64,000 bases of DNA from [Clostridium] symbiosum (GTDB taxonomy: Bacteria; Bacillota; Clostridia; Lachnospirales; Lachnospiraceae): NCBI GenBank assembly GCA_021769625.1, contig JAETSN010000002.1:52894-116893 (forward strand). Reading direction: 5' to 3'. Every line of letters begins with the position of its first letter. The stretch's first letter is position 1. The position numbers and the translations under genes are program-made. Below, one piece after another: positions 24,575-32,121 of the stretch. The notes beneath the pieces are model-generated. The model did not search any database, had not been told where the DNA came from, and saw nothing but the letters and a program-made list of their open reading frames with translations.

Positions 24575-24686
24575 GCTGCGGTAAGAGCTCATGTGCGGAG
24601 CAACCTTACCGGCTGACTGAGGTGCTGACGAATAATATGGATGGCTGAATTGCTGTCCTGCGTGTTGGACATGTGAAAAGAAAGTC

Positions 24687-24740
24687 TTGACAATTCATCA
24701 TACCCGTAGTATATTAAACATATGAACAGTTATTCATATG
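24687..24740 (+). promoter_or_regulatory. Promoter and operator of the metal-resistance operon
   Basis: TTGACA (24687-24692), 17-bp spacer, TATATT (24710-24715). Immediately downstream, CATATGAA and TTCATATG form an 8-bp perfect inverted repeat with a six-base centre (24719-24740), covering the start region. This is the placement and shape expected for an ArsR/SmtB repressor site. Confidence 0.8.
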
Positions 24741-24817
24741 TTCATCAATGAGATTTAATGGTGGACTGTCAGAGAATCGGGAAGCTATTTATAAAACAGG
24801 ATACGGAAAGGAAGAGA

Positions 24818-25183
24818 ATGGAGATGGAGAAACGGGGAGTAGATTGCTGTGATCAGGTTTTTGTGCATGAGGATCTGGTGAAAAAGGTAAATGCAGGTAT
24901 GCCTGAGGAAGAGGAATTATACGATCTGGCGGAACTGTTTAAAGTGTTCGGGGATTCCACAAGGATCCGCATTCTCTTCGTGCTTTTCGAGGCGGAGGTC
25001 TGCGTATGCGATCTGGCGGAGGTGCTGCATATGACGCAGTCCGCCATTTCCCATCAGCTTCGGATTTTGAAGCAGGCGAAGCTCGTCAGCGCGAGGCGGG
25101 AGGGAAAGTCTGTATTTTATTCCCTTGCGGATGACCATGTGCGTACTATCATTGCGCAGGGGCGGGAACATATAGAGGAGTAA
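24818..25183 (+). CDS. ArsR/SmtB-family metal sensor, CadC-like
   Basis: Repressor of 121 residues that should release DNA on binding a soft metal. The winged helix is clear: LFKVFGDSTRIRILFVLFEAEVCVCDLAEVL, then MTQSAISHQLRILKQAKLV (quoted in parts). The CVC pair in helix 3 and the CC pair near residue 8 are the ligands of the CadC-type cadmium/lead/zinc site; the acidic and His residues near the C-terminus (DDHVRTI) are a second possible site. Start chosen at ATG 24818 with AAAGGAAG upstream; ATG 24758 would add 20 residues without a ribosome site. It leads an operon with an HMA protein and a P1B ATPase. Confidence 0.9.
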   Translation: MEMEKRGVDCCDQVFVHEDLVKKVNAGMPEEEELYDLAELFKVFGDSTRIRILFVLFEAEVCVCDLAEVLHMTQSAISHQLRILKQAKLVSARREGKSVFYSLADDHVRTIIAQGREHIEE

Positions 25184-25306
25184 GTTCAGACGGACCGGGC
25201 TTTTGATCAGGCGGAAAGATATCGGAGTCTTTGAGTAACGGGAAAGGTTACCCCGGCTTCGCAGTCAGGGGAGCAGATAAAAATGAGAGGAAAGAAGGAT
25301 AAAAGG

Positions 25307-25525
25307 ATGAAGAAAAAATTTAAAATGGAAGATCTGGATTGCGCAAACTGCGCGGCAAAGATGGAGGATGCCATAAAAAAGATACCGGGCGTAAATGACG
25401 TCAATGTCAGCTTTATGGCACAGAAGATGACGATCGAGGCAGATGAGGAGAGATTTGACGAGATCATGAAGGAAGTTGCGGCGGCCTGCGCCAAAGTGGA
25501 ACCGGACTGCAGGATCTTACTGTGA
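25307..25525 (+). CDS. Stand-alone HMA (heavy-metal-associated) domain protein
   Basis: The product has 72 residues, a single ferredoxin-like HMA domain with the metal-binding loop DLDCANCAAKME. It can bind Zn, Cd or Cu ions and pass them to the downstream ATPase, which lacks this domain. ATG 25307 is preceded by AAGGATAAAAGG; ATG 25283, eight codons earlier, is possible. Confidence 0.88.
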   Translation: MKKKFKMEDLDCANCAAKMEDAIKKIPGVNDVNVSFMAQKMTIEADEERFDEIMKEVAAACAKVEPDCRILL

Positions 25526-25661
25526 ATTTACAGTAAGAATGGTATGTAGTCGGTTGAGCGGCAGGTCAGGGACTTGCCGGAGTGGATGAAAGAGACAAAG
25601 GCCAGAGGATTTTGCCTGTGGGCGATAAAGATACTGGAAGGAAAGGCAGGGTAAAAGGGGA

Positions 25662-27686
25662 ATGACTAAAAAACAGAAAAATATGCTGCGCCGGATTATC
25701 ATATCTTTTGTTTTGCTGGCGACGCTGATGATCTGCGAGCATCTTGGCGTATTCGGCGAACTGTCGGGAAGCTGGCTGTTATTGCCGGCCTACGCGGTAC
25801 CTTATCTGATCATCGGGTATGACATTATATACAAGGCGGCGCGCAATATAAAAAACGGCCAGATCTTTGATGAGAATTTTCTGATGATGCTGGCGACCTT
25901 CGGCGCTTTCGGCGTCAGGGAATATTCGGAAGCGGCGGCCGTGATGCTGTTTTATCAGGTGGGCGAGCTGTTCCAGAGTTATGCGGTGGGGAAGTCCCGC
26001 CAGTCCATCTCGGAGATGATGGATATCTGTCCGGAATATGCCAATATAGAGCAGGATGGAGAGCTCTTGCAGGTGGATCCGGACGATGTGGAGGTGGGCA
26101 GCATCATCGTGGTGAAGCCGGGGGAGCGAATCCCTCTTGACGGTGTTGTGACAGAGGGGGAATCCTATATTGACACGGCGGCGCTGACCGGGGAATCCGT
26201 GCCGAGAAAAGTGGCTGCAGGAGGAGAGATTTTCAGCGGCTGCGTGAACGGAAGCGGGACGTTGAAGATCAGGACCACAAAGGAATTCGATGACTCCACG
26301 GTGGCTAAGATTCTGGAACTGGTGGAGAACGCCAGCAGTAAAAAAGCGAAGACCGAAAAGTTTATCACGAAGTTTGCAAGGTACTACACGCCGGTCGTGA
26401 CAATAGGCGCGGTACTTCTGGCTTTTGTGCCGCCTTTGATCCTCGGCGGCGGCTTTGGGGAGTGGATTCAGAGAGCCTGCACGTTTCTTGTGATATCCTG
26501 TCCCTGCGCGCTGGTGATCTCGGTGCCCCTTGGATTTTTCGGCGGGATCGGCGCGGCGTCCAGAATGGGCGTTCTGGTAAAGGGCGGAAACTATCTGGAA
26601 GCGGTGGCGGAGATGACTACCATTGTATTCGACAAGACCGGCACGCTGACAAAGGGAGAATTTAAGGTGACAAAGATCCTGCCGGCGGAGGAAGCAGGCA
26701 GTGAGGGCCTGAAAGGCATCGGGGCGGCTGGCGGCGAGGGCAGCGGTGAAGATGCAGCGGACGGCTATAAGGATATGGGTGAAGAAGGCGGCAAAAACGG
26801 CGGATGTGTCAATATGAATCTGACAGATCTGAAAAAGCGGATGCTGCTCGAGCTTGCGGCTCTGGGTGAGGAGTATTCGAATCATCCTATCGCGGTTTCC
26901 ATCCGGGAAGCCTATGAGGAAAGCGGCGGGAAGCCTGTTATGGACAGGGTGAGCGACGCGGAGGAGATCGCTGGATGCGGCGTCTGCGTCAGGGTAGACG
27001 GGAAGGAAGTCCTTCTGGGAAATGAAAAGCTGATGCAGTTAAGGGAGATAGCTTATCAGCCTGTCCATGCTGTCGGAACCATTGTATATGCCGCGGAAGA
27101 AGGGAAGTATCTGGGAGCGTTGGTGATTTCCGATCTTGTGAAAGAGGGAGCCGCCGAAGCGATCCGCAGCATGAAAAAGGTGGGCGTGAAAAAGTGCGTG
27201 ATGCTGACCGGAGACAGAAAAGAGGCGGCGGATGCCGTGGCGAAGGAACTCGGTATTGACGAAGTGCATGCGGAACTTCTGCCGGGAGATAAAGTCAGTA
27301 TTGTGGAAAAACTGCTGGAAGGGCAGAAAGGGCGCGGAAAATTGGCGTTCGCCGGGGACGGCATCAATGACGCGCCGGTGCTTACAAGGGCGGATATCGG
27401 TATCGCCATGGGGAGTATGGGTTCCGATGCGGCAATCGAGGCGGCGGATGTGGTGCTGATGGATGACGATGTGCAGAAGATCGCCGCGGTGGTGCGCTGT
27501 GCGAGAAAGACGCTGCGTATCGTAAAGCAGAACATTGTCTTTGCCCTCGGCATAAAAGCGCTGGTATTGATCCTCGGCGCGCTGGGTATGGCGAATATGT
27601 GGGAGGCGGTCTTTGCCGATGTGGGCGTGGCGGTGATCGCGATCATGAATTCTATGCGGGCGCTGAAGTCGGACGGGAGAGATTAA
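25662..27686 (+). CDS. cadA: P1B-type heavy-metal-translocating ATPase (Zn/Cd/Pb class)
   Basis: Cytoplasmic-membrane efflux pump of 674 residues driven by ATP. Motifs in order: TGESVPRK in the actuator domain, the ion-channel SCPCALVIS, the phosphorylation site DKTGTLT, the SNHPIAVSI nucleotide-binding HP motif, TGDRKEAA and GDGINDAPVL. A Gly-rich insertion of about 40 residues follows the phosphorylation domain entry (around base 26690-26815). The usual N-terminal HMA domain is missing and is supplied by the adjacent small gene. The CPC motif and the CadC-like regulator point to Zn/Cd/Pb export rather than copper. Confidence 0.94.
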   Translation: MTKKQKNMLRRIIISFVLLATLMICEHLGVFGELSGSWLLLPAYAVPYLIIGYDIIYKAARNIKNGQIFDENFLMMLATFGAFGVREYSEAAAVMLFYQVGELFQSYAVGKSRQSISEMMDICPEYANIEQDGELLQVDPDDVEVGSIIVVKPGERIPLDGVVTEGESYIDTAALTGESVPRKVAAGGEIFSGCVNGSGTLKIRTTKEFDDSTVAKILELVENASSKKAKTEKFITKFARYYTPVVTIGAVLLAFVPPLILGGGFGEWIQRACTFLVISCPCALVISVPLGFFGGIGAASRMGVLVKGGNYLEAVAEMTTIVFDKTGTLTKGEFKVTKILPAEEAGSEGLKGIGAAGGEGSGEDAADGYKDMGEEGGKNGGCVNMNLTDLKKRMLLELAALGEEYSNHPIAVSIREAYEESGGKPVMDRVSDAEEIAGCGVCVRVDGKEVLLGNEKLMQLREIAYQPVHAVGTIVYAAEEGKYLGALVISDLVKEGAAEAIRSMKKVGVKKCVMLTGDRKEAADAVAKELGIDEVHAELLPGDKVSIVEKLLEGQKGRGKLAFAGDGINDAPVLTRADIGIAMGSMGSDAAIEAADVVLMDDDVQKIAAVVRCARKTLRIVKQNIVFALGIKALVLILGALGMANMWEAVFADVGVAVIAIMNSMRALKSDGRD

Positions 27687-27732
27687 ACGGGGGTAATCGC
27701 CCTGTGATGTTGGCCTGAGTTTTGTTGTTCAT
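27652..27732 (-). CDS. Possible 26-codon ORF with a strong ribosome site
   Basis: On the complementary strand AAAGGAGG stands five bases before an ATG that opens 26 codons and stops inside the end of cadA on the other strand. The product (starting MNNKTQANITG) has no recognisable features. It may be the leftover start of a gene interrupted when the neighbouring Rpn locus decayed. Low confidence. Confidence 0.2.
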   Translation of the reverse strand: MNNKTQANITGRLPPFNLSRPTSAPA

Positions 27733-27751
27733 ATTTCCTCCTTTCAGGCGC

Positions 27752-27804
27752 AAAAAAGACGTATGGTTTACAGGCTACTGTTCCATACGTCTTTGTGTTT
27801 TTTT
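27752..27804. terminator. Terminator between cadA and the Rpn remnant
   Basis: AAAGACGTATGG and CCATACGTCTTT form a 12-bp perfect stem flanked by six A and by GTG plus seven T, so it can act for both strands. Confidence 0.85.
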
Positions 27805-27820
27805 AACCGCCTTCCTGGTG

Positions 27821-28390
27821 TCAGGAATGCTTTTTTGACTGTTCCAGTTCTCGTTGAAGCCTGCTTATTTCATCTTTCAGGGATATGTTTTCATCTTTTA
27901 AGGAAGTATTTTCGCCCCTCAGGGAAGTATTCTCCCCTTTCAGCTGTTCAACGGCAGCTTCCGCATCCTCGACACGTTTATCGATCCGCCGCATCTGGAA
28001 TTCGTATTCTTCCCGCATCTGACAGGCATATCTTGTCATCTCGTCGCCGTTTGATTTGTAAAGTTCCTGCGCCACCTTGCCGAAAGTAGGGTTGCCATCT
28101 GCCAGCATTTTGATCTCCTTCCATGTAGTCGCCTTAAAAAACCAACGTCTGCACGCTCCGCGAGCAGTCTTATGCTAAGCGAAGCCCAGCGGACAAGCCC
28201 GCGTTCCCTGTCCGCTTCCGTTGCCGGATTGATATGCTTTAATTCTAGCACACGGAGCTCAAACTTGTCATTATAAATATATGAATTTTCCATATCCATC
28301 AGTTTATAAGAAGCATAGAATTTGGGGTTCTTCGGGAACAGGTTGAAATCGAGGATATGCAAGTGTTTTTATACTTTTTGTATCAGGCTG
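27821..28390 (-). pseudogene. Broken Rpn-family (PD-(D/E)XK) nuclease/transposase gene
   Basis: The remnant reads NPKFYASYKLMDMENSYIYN and ELRVLELKHINPATEADRER, up to LVRWA (as far as 28180), then, in another frame, FFKATTWKEIKMLADGNPTF and a coiled-coil tail (28137-27821). Together these are the C-terminal part of the Rpn/PDDEXK_2 family found in many copies in gut Clostridia. The frame is broken exactly where the 40-bp repeat of family C (28139-28178) is inserted between LVRWA and FFKATTW. The N-terminal nuclease part is missing; the gene ends at the left site of the invertible segment. Confidence 0.8.
28139..28178 (-). repeat. 40-bp palindromic repeat, family C, copy 2 (inserted in Rpn gene)
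   Basis: Same 40 bases as 22667-22706 in the opposite orientation, with stem CTGC-T-CGC/GCG-T-GCAG in place of CCTC/GAGG. It interrupts the Rpn reading frame. Confidence 0.75.
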
Positions 28391-28400
28391 CAAAAAATGT

Positions 28401-28426
28401 CGCAGAGGTTCATACTCTGCGACAAA
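28401..28426 (+). repeat. Left inverted site of the invertible segment
   Basis: Starts CGCAGAGGTTCATACTCTGC and ends GACAAA; identical to the complement of 29542-29567. Similarity extends two bases outward (TG.CGCAG). Confidence 0.85.
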
Positions 28427-28450
28427 GGTAATAATAATTTTTCCTATAAT

Positions 28451-28479
28451 ATTATATCTTTTATCACCTGATTTGGCAA
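28451..28479 (-). promoter_or_regulatory. Outward-facing promoter inside the invertible segment
   Basis: On the complementary strand: TTGCCA, 17-bp spacer, TATAAT; start near 28444, only about 18 bases from the left site. In the present orientation it reads into the Rpn remnant; after inversion it would read across the right site toward the gene at 29608. Confidence 0.75.
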
Positions 28480-28581
28480 TAGACTTATCGGAAGTTTTAT
28501 CATTCAACTTGAGATTCATTTTATATATTTGATAAATTTAGAGCAAAAAATTCAACTCAAAAGAATGGAGGTATTATTTAC

Positions 28582-29517
28582 ATGATCAAAAAAATATATT
28601 TTTCTTACTATTGTGACAGGTGGTTTTTGATGAACAGTTCCCGGCTGAAACCGTCGAGCTGCGCAAAGTATTATACAACTATTGAGAAATATATCAAACC
28701 CTACTTCGGAAAGGAATTATTGCACCGGATCACTCCCGAAAAAGTAGATGAATTTACACAGGCGCTGATCTGTGAAAAAAATTTATCGGTTAAGACGGTA
28801 CGGGACATTCTGGTCCTGTTTCATTCCATCTTTGTCTATGCCGGAAAGCGGACAGGCCGCGACCGTTCAAACATTGAGATCATCTATCCTCAAAAAAGCA
28901 GAAAACAGGTGCGCGTCCTGAATGATCAGGAGGAGAAAAGGCTGATCGTGTATCTCGCGGACCGGATGGATCTGTGTAAATTCGGCGTTTATATGGCGCT
29001 CAGGACAGGACTCCGGGTCGGGGAACTCTGTGCGCTCCAGTGGAAGGATATTTCAATGAGTGCATTGACTATATCGGTCACACATACCGTTCAGCGGATC
29101 AAAAATCTGGATCCGGAAATCGATCAGAAGACAAAGGTTATAGTAGAGGCGCCTAAAAGTGACAGTTCCTGCCGTACGATTCCGCTCATGCCTGACATTG
29201 CGGCCCTGTGTGCGCAATTTGACTGCGGTGATCCGAAAGCTTTTGTTCTCACGGGGACATCCCGGTGTCTGGAGCCGAGGAAACTGCAGCGATGTCTAAA
29301 ATCATATCTGGCGGAATGCGGCATCTCCGGCGTACATTTTCACACGCTCCGGCATACTTTCGCGACCCGCTGTATTGAGGCCGGGTTTGATATGAAAACT
29401 TTGAGCGAAATTCTGGGACATGCCAATATCCATATCACAATGAATCAGTATGTCCATCCGGATCTGGAACTGAAAAGGGAGAACATGAGCCGGCTGAAAA
29501 ATGTGATCTGCATTTGA
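28582..29517 (+). CDS. Tyrosine recombinase (site-specific DNA invertase)
   Basis: The protein has 311 residues. An N-terminal SAM-like core-binding domain (about 5-90) precedes the catalytic domain. All catalytic residues are visible: Arg145 in ALRTGLRVGELC, His254 and Arg257 in HTLRHTFATRC, His280 in ILGHANIH and nucleophile Tyr290 in MNQYVHP. A good GGAGG precedes ATG 28582; a weak TTGAGA/TAAATT pair at 28509-28538 may be its promoter. It is enclosed by inverted sites and there are no phage, relaxase or excisionase genes nearby, so a local switch is more likely than an integrative element. A small TTGACT/AGTCAA hairpin follows the stop. Confidence 0.93.
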   Translation: MIKKIYFSYYCDRWFLMNSSRLKPSSCAKYYTTIEKYIKPYFGKELLHRITPEKVDEFTQALICEKNLSVKTVRDILVLFHSIFVYAGKRTGRDRSNIEIIYPQKSRKQVRVLNDQEEKRLIVYLADRMDLCKFGVYMALRTGLRVGELCALQWKDISMSALTISVTHTVQRIKNLDPEIDQKTKVIVEAPKSDSSCRTIPLMPDIAALCAQFDCGDPKAFVLTGTSRCLEPRKLQRCLKSYLAECGISGVHFHTLRHTFATRCIEAGFDMKTLSEILGHANIHITMNQYVHPDLELKRENMSRLKNVICI

Positions 29518-29541
29518 CTGTTATAGTCAATTTATATGCCT

Positions 29542-29567
29542 TTTGTCGCAGAGTATGAACCTCTGCG
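29542..29567 (-). repeat. Right inverted site of the invertible segment
   Basis: Exact complement of the left site. The reading frame upstream of ATG 29608 runs through it, which creates the same translated peptide (FVAEYEPLRHFL) at both ends. Confidence 0.85.
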
Positions 29568-29607
29568 TCACTTCCTAAACAGTAAATGTTCAAAGGAGTA
29601 TATAAAT

Positions 29608-30012
29608 ATGGAAAAAAATTTGAACATTGTTCTGCAGCCTCAAAAAATCTGCTTTGCCAAAAACTGCATTAAGATCACAGATTCCCGCACAGGCAGCTAT
29701 GAGATCCCATACAGAGAACTGGTTCTGGCGGGGATCAGGATCCGCGATGAGGAAACCGGCGGTTTTTATGAGCCGGAGATCACGGAGATTACAGAGGAGA
29801 TGGAGGGGGAACTGCTCCTTTGGGATTCTGGGAACTGCCGTTTTATCATCGGAACTGAGCAGACGGGGAGAGCGGCGGGAAGCATGTTGTCGGAACTGAG
29901 TTTGCATGCGCCTTACATACTGATCGGGAATCAGGACTGGTTTGACAGCAATGATAAAGAAGCATTCGGGGAAGTTGACGGCATGGTGAAACTGATGCGC
30001 GGCTTCTGGTGA
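29608..30012 (+). CDS. Small protein at the head of the fibre locus, unknown function
   Basis: The product has 134 residues from ATG 29608, with AAAGGAG nine bases upstream. It has no signal peptide or membrane segment, and the mixed beta pattern (for example IRIRDEETGGFYEPEITEIT) suggests a compact cytoplasmic protein. It is the first gene that would be transcribed from the switch promoter in the inverted orientation and is followed after eight bases by the SARP-like activator gene, so a regulatory role is plausible. I do not recognise the family. Confidence 0.75.
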   Translation: MEKNLNIVLQPQKICFAKNCIKITDSRTGSYEIPYRELVLAGIRIRDEETGGFYEPEITEITEEMEGELLLWDSGNCRFIIGTEQTGRAAGSMLSELSLHAPYILIGNQDWFDSNDKEAFGEVDGMVKLMRGFW

Positions 30013-30028
30013 GTGTGAGGTGGGAAAA

Positions 30029-31216
30029 GTGGAAAATCTATGCGGGGATCAGCAGAGTACGGACGAGAGGAAGGTATTATGCTTTGGGCTGCTCGGCGCA
30101 TTTTCCTATGGAGAAAAGGGGAACAGCACACAGAGTGAGACACTCCTGAAAGCGGGAAAGAAGGCGGTATCTTTTTTGCAGTACATGATCATAAATCATG
30201 AACGCTGCGTCTCTTCGGAAGAGCTGATCGGAAAATTTTGGACAGAGAAAAGCAGGGCACCCGAAAATGCGTTGAGGAATATGCTTTTTAAGGTGCGGAA
30301 TCTCCTGAAGGAGATGTTTCCGGAACAGGAGGAGCTGATCGTAACGCTGCCCGGCGGCTATGCATGGTCCCACCGGGTAAGGCTGGAACTGGATACGGAA
30401 CAGTTTGAGGGAGCCTGTCTGAAAGCCAGAGAGGAACAGGGGGATGCATATCTGAATCTGCTTTTGAGGGCGGTTTCTCTATATAGGGGAGATCTTCTCC
30501 CGGCAAACGACGGTGACTGGCTGTTTATGCTAAGGCAGTATTACAGGACGCTTTATCTGGATGTCTGCAGGACAGTATTGCCAATATTGTATAAAAAAGA
30601 GCAGTGGATAGAGCTGATCGGCATCTGTGAACAGGCATACAGGATCGACTTTACGGTGGAGGATTTCACAACCTATCAGATGCGCGCGCTGATCGGTTTA
30701 GGGCAGTTTGAGAAAGCGCTTGAAATATATGATGTTTACGGGACAAAACTGGAAGAGGAGCTTGGGCTGTTTCCCGGAGAACAGGTCGAAGAGATCAGGA
30801 CGCTGGCCCTCGGGATGACAAAAAAGGAATTACAGATGTCCGATATCCTGAAACTGATCTGCAAGGAGGAAGAGGATCAGCACGCATTTTTCTGCACGTT
30901 TGAAATGTTTCAGAATATTGTGACGCTCGAAAGGCGGCATCTGACCCGTTCGGGGGAGAATGCGGCGCTTGTCATCATAAGTCTGGGAAAGGGAGCTGTG
31001 CCGACTACAGATGCGCGGAGGCTGGAGCGTGTGCTGATGGAGGGGCTCAGGGGAGGAGATCCGGTCGCCAGACTGGAGGCGGGCTCCTATGTGCTGATGC
31101 TGCCGGGAGCCAACGAAGAGAACGCATGGGCGGTGATGGGCAGGATAGACAGCAGTTTTCACAGGATATACCGGCATTCCAAAGCCCGCCTAACCTATTG
31201 TATCAGTAAACTGTAA
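30029..31216 (+). CDS. SARP/BTAD-type transcriptional activator with a degenerate C-terminal domain
   Basis: The protein has about 395 residues. It has an N-terminal winged helix (about 15-115, with EELIGKFWTEKSRAPENALR and LPGGYAW), a BTAD helical-repeat domain (about 125-265, with LYRGDLLPANDGDWLFMLRQ and the terminal ELGLFPGEQVEEI), and a C-terminal part that looks like a decayed GGDEF fold (LRGGDPVARLEAGSYVLMLPG in pieces) without the GGDEF motif. SARP proteins activate promoters with 11-bp-spaced direct repeats, and exactly such a promoter follows this gene. Start: GTG 30029 with GAGGTG upstream, or GTG 30020. Confidence 0.88.
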   Translation: MENLCGDQQSTDERKVLCFGLLGAFSYGEKGNSTQSETLLKAGKKAVSFLQYMIINHERCVSSEELIGKFWTEKSRAPENALRNMLFKVRNLLKEMFPEQEELIVTLPGGYAWSHRVRLELDTEQFEGACLKAREEQGDAYLNLLLRAVSLYRGDLLPANDGDWLFMLRQYYRTLYLDVCRTVLPILYKKEQWIELIGICEQAYRIDFTVEDFTTYQMRALIGLGQFEKALEIYDVYGTKLEEELGLFPGEQVEEIRTLALGMTKKELQMSDILKLICKEEEDQHAFFCTFEMFQNIVTLERRHLTRSGENAALVIISLGKGAVPTTDARRLERVLMEGLRGGDPVARLEAGSYVLMLPGANEENAWAVMGRIDSSFHRIYRHSKARLTYCISKL

Positions 31217-31239
31217 AAAGTGAAAATAGAGATCAGAAT

Positions 31240-31281
31240 TACCGGAAAAATAACAGGAAACTAACAGCCGACTGCTATAGT
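31240..31281 (+). promoter_or_regulatory. Putative SARP-activated promoter of the fibre operon
   Basis: TAACAG at 31251 and 31262, and a weaker TACCGG at 31240, lie 11 bp apart. The last repeat ends 8 bp before TATAGT (31276-31281). There is no -35 box. Direct repeats on one helix face, 8 bp before the -10, are the hallmark of SARP-regulated promoters. Confidence 0.65.
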
Positions 31282-31310
31282 AAGGATAAATTAGGACGGA
31301 AGGTGTTGGA

Positions 31311-31688
31311 ATGGTGCTTCGGGAGAGAATGATCCCATGCCACAGCCGGGAAGCGGTGGTCATGGTGAAGTCATATAAAAACGGTATTCTGGATGGCTGC
31401 CTGCAGCATCCGAGGTTACAGAATAAAGAAAAACTTTATAGCCTTTCTCAGATGATATTGCTCCTGAATAATCTGATGGATCTGGAAAGCTGTCCGAACC
31501 GGCCGCTGCCGCTCATCTGTCCGGAGAGAGACGACGGAAACGAAGATGCAGTATTCCGCATTCAGATATTATTTCGGGAACATTACACATGGCAGGGAAA
31601 ACTGGTCTGGGAAAACGGAAATCAGGAAGTGGTGTTTCATTCCGCGATAGAACTGATGCAGCTGTTGGATGAGATACTGGAAGAATAA
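31311..31688 (+). CDS. Small protein of unknown function, first gene after the SARP-type promoter
   Basis: The product has 125 residues from ATG 31311, with GGAAGGTG upstream. It is soluble, without signal or membrane segments; it contains an aromatic EHYTWQGKLVWENGNQE stretch and ends in an acidic helix. Position suggests an operon-specific accessory or regulatory role. Family not recognised. Confidence 0.75.
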   Translation: MVLRERMIPCHSREAVVMVKSYKNGILDGCLQHPRLQNKEKLYSLSQMILLLNNLMDLESCPNRPLPLICPERDDGNEDAVFRIQILFREHYTWQGKLVWENGNQEVVFHSAIELMQLLDEILEE

Positions 31689-31722
31689 AAAGCCGGAAGA
31701 CGAAAAAGGGATAACGCTTATT

Positions 31723-32121
31723 ATGACAGAGAAAGAATTACATAAACTTCGAAAACAGGATCTTCTGCAGCTCCTTTTAACACAGGGAAGGGAAGCGGTG
31801 GAATTACAGGAACAGATCATGAGGCTGTCCGTATCGCTCGGGGAGGCGGAAAGTACTACGGAAAGGCTGAAAGACAAACTGAATGAAAAAGACGAACTGA
31901 TAGAAAAACTGAAAGGGCGGCTGGATGAGAAAGACGCCCGCATCAACAAGATGAGAGAAGTGATGAAAACGTGGCGCGCCAACCGGCAGATCGAACTGGA
32001 GGAAGCAGGGAACATCGCGGAAGCGGCGCTGAGGCTCAACAAGGTCTTTGAGACGGCACAGAAAGCTGCGGATCAATATATATATAATTTAAAACAAAGG
32101 TGTGAGAGAAAAGATGAGTGA
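31723..32121 (+). CDS. Coiled-coil protein of unknown function
   Basis: The product has 132 residues, almost all predicted helix, with Leu-Lys-Glu heptads between about 25 and 80 (LKDKLNEKDELIEKLKGRL). It has no membrane segment. Start taken at ATG 31723; the ribosome site (AAGGGA) is rather far, and ATG 31669 overlapping the previous gene is an alternative. The stop overlaps the signal peptidase start by eight bases, indicating coupling within the fibre operon. Confidence 0.75.
   Translation: MTEKELHKLRKQDLLQLLLTQGREAVELQEQIMRLSVSLGEAESTTERLKDKLNEKDELIEKLKGRLDEKDARINKMREVMKTWRANRQIELEEAGNIAEAALRLNKVFETAQKAADQYIYNLKQRCERKDE

Larger units (their letters stand above)
28401..29567. other. Probable invertible DNA segment carrying its own recombinase
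   Basis: Two identical 26-bp sites, 28401-28426 and 29542-29567, lie in opposite orientation. Each contains a 7-8 bp core palindrome (CGCAGAG, seven-base centre, CTCTGCG) as in crossover sites of tyrosine recombinases. Between them are a recombinase gene and, at the left end, an outward promoter. Recombination would flip 1.17 kb and turn that promoter toward 29608 and the surface-fibre genes. Confidence 0.75.

Noticed and set aside
28401..29567. Integrative element or prophage remnant around the recombinase
   Set aside because: No excisionase, relaxase, structural or replication genes; the flanking sites are inverted rather than direct, which predicts inversion, not excision.
29536..29607. 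Start of the 29608 protein at ATG 29536 inside the recombination site
   Set aside because: No ribosome site there; AAAGGAG precedes ATG 29608. The upstream peptide is just the translated inverted site, seen also at the left end.
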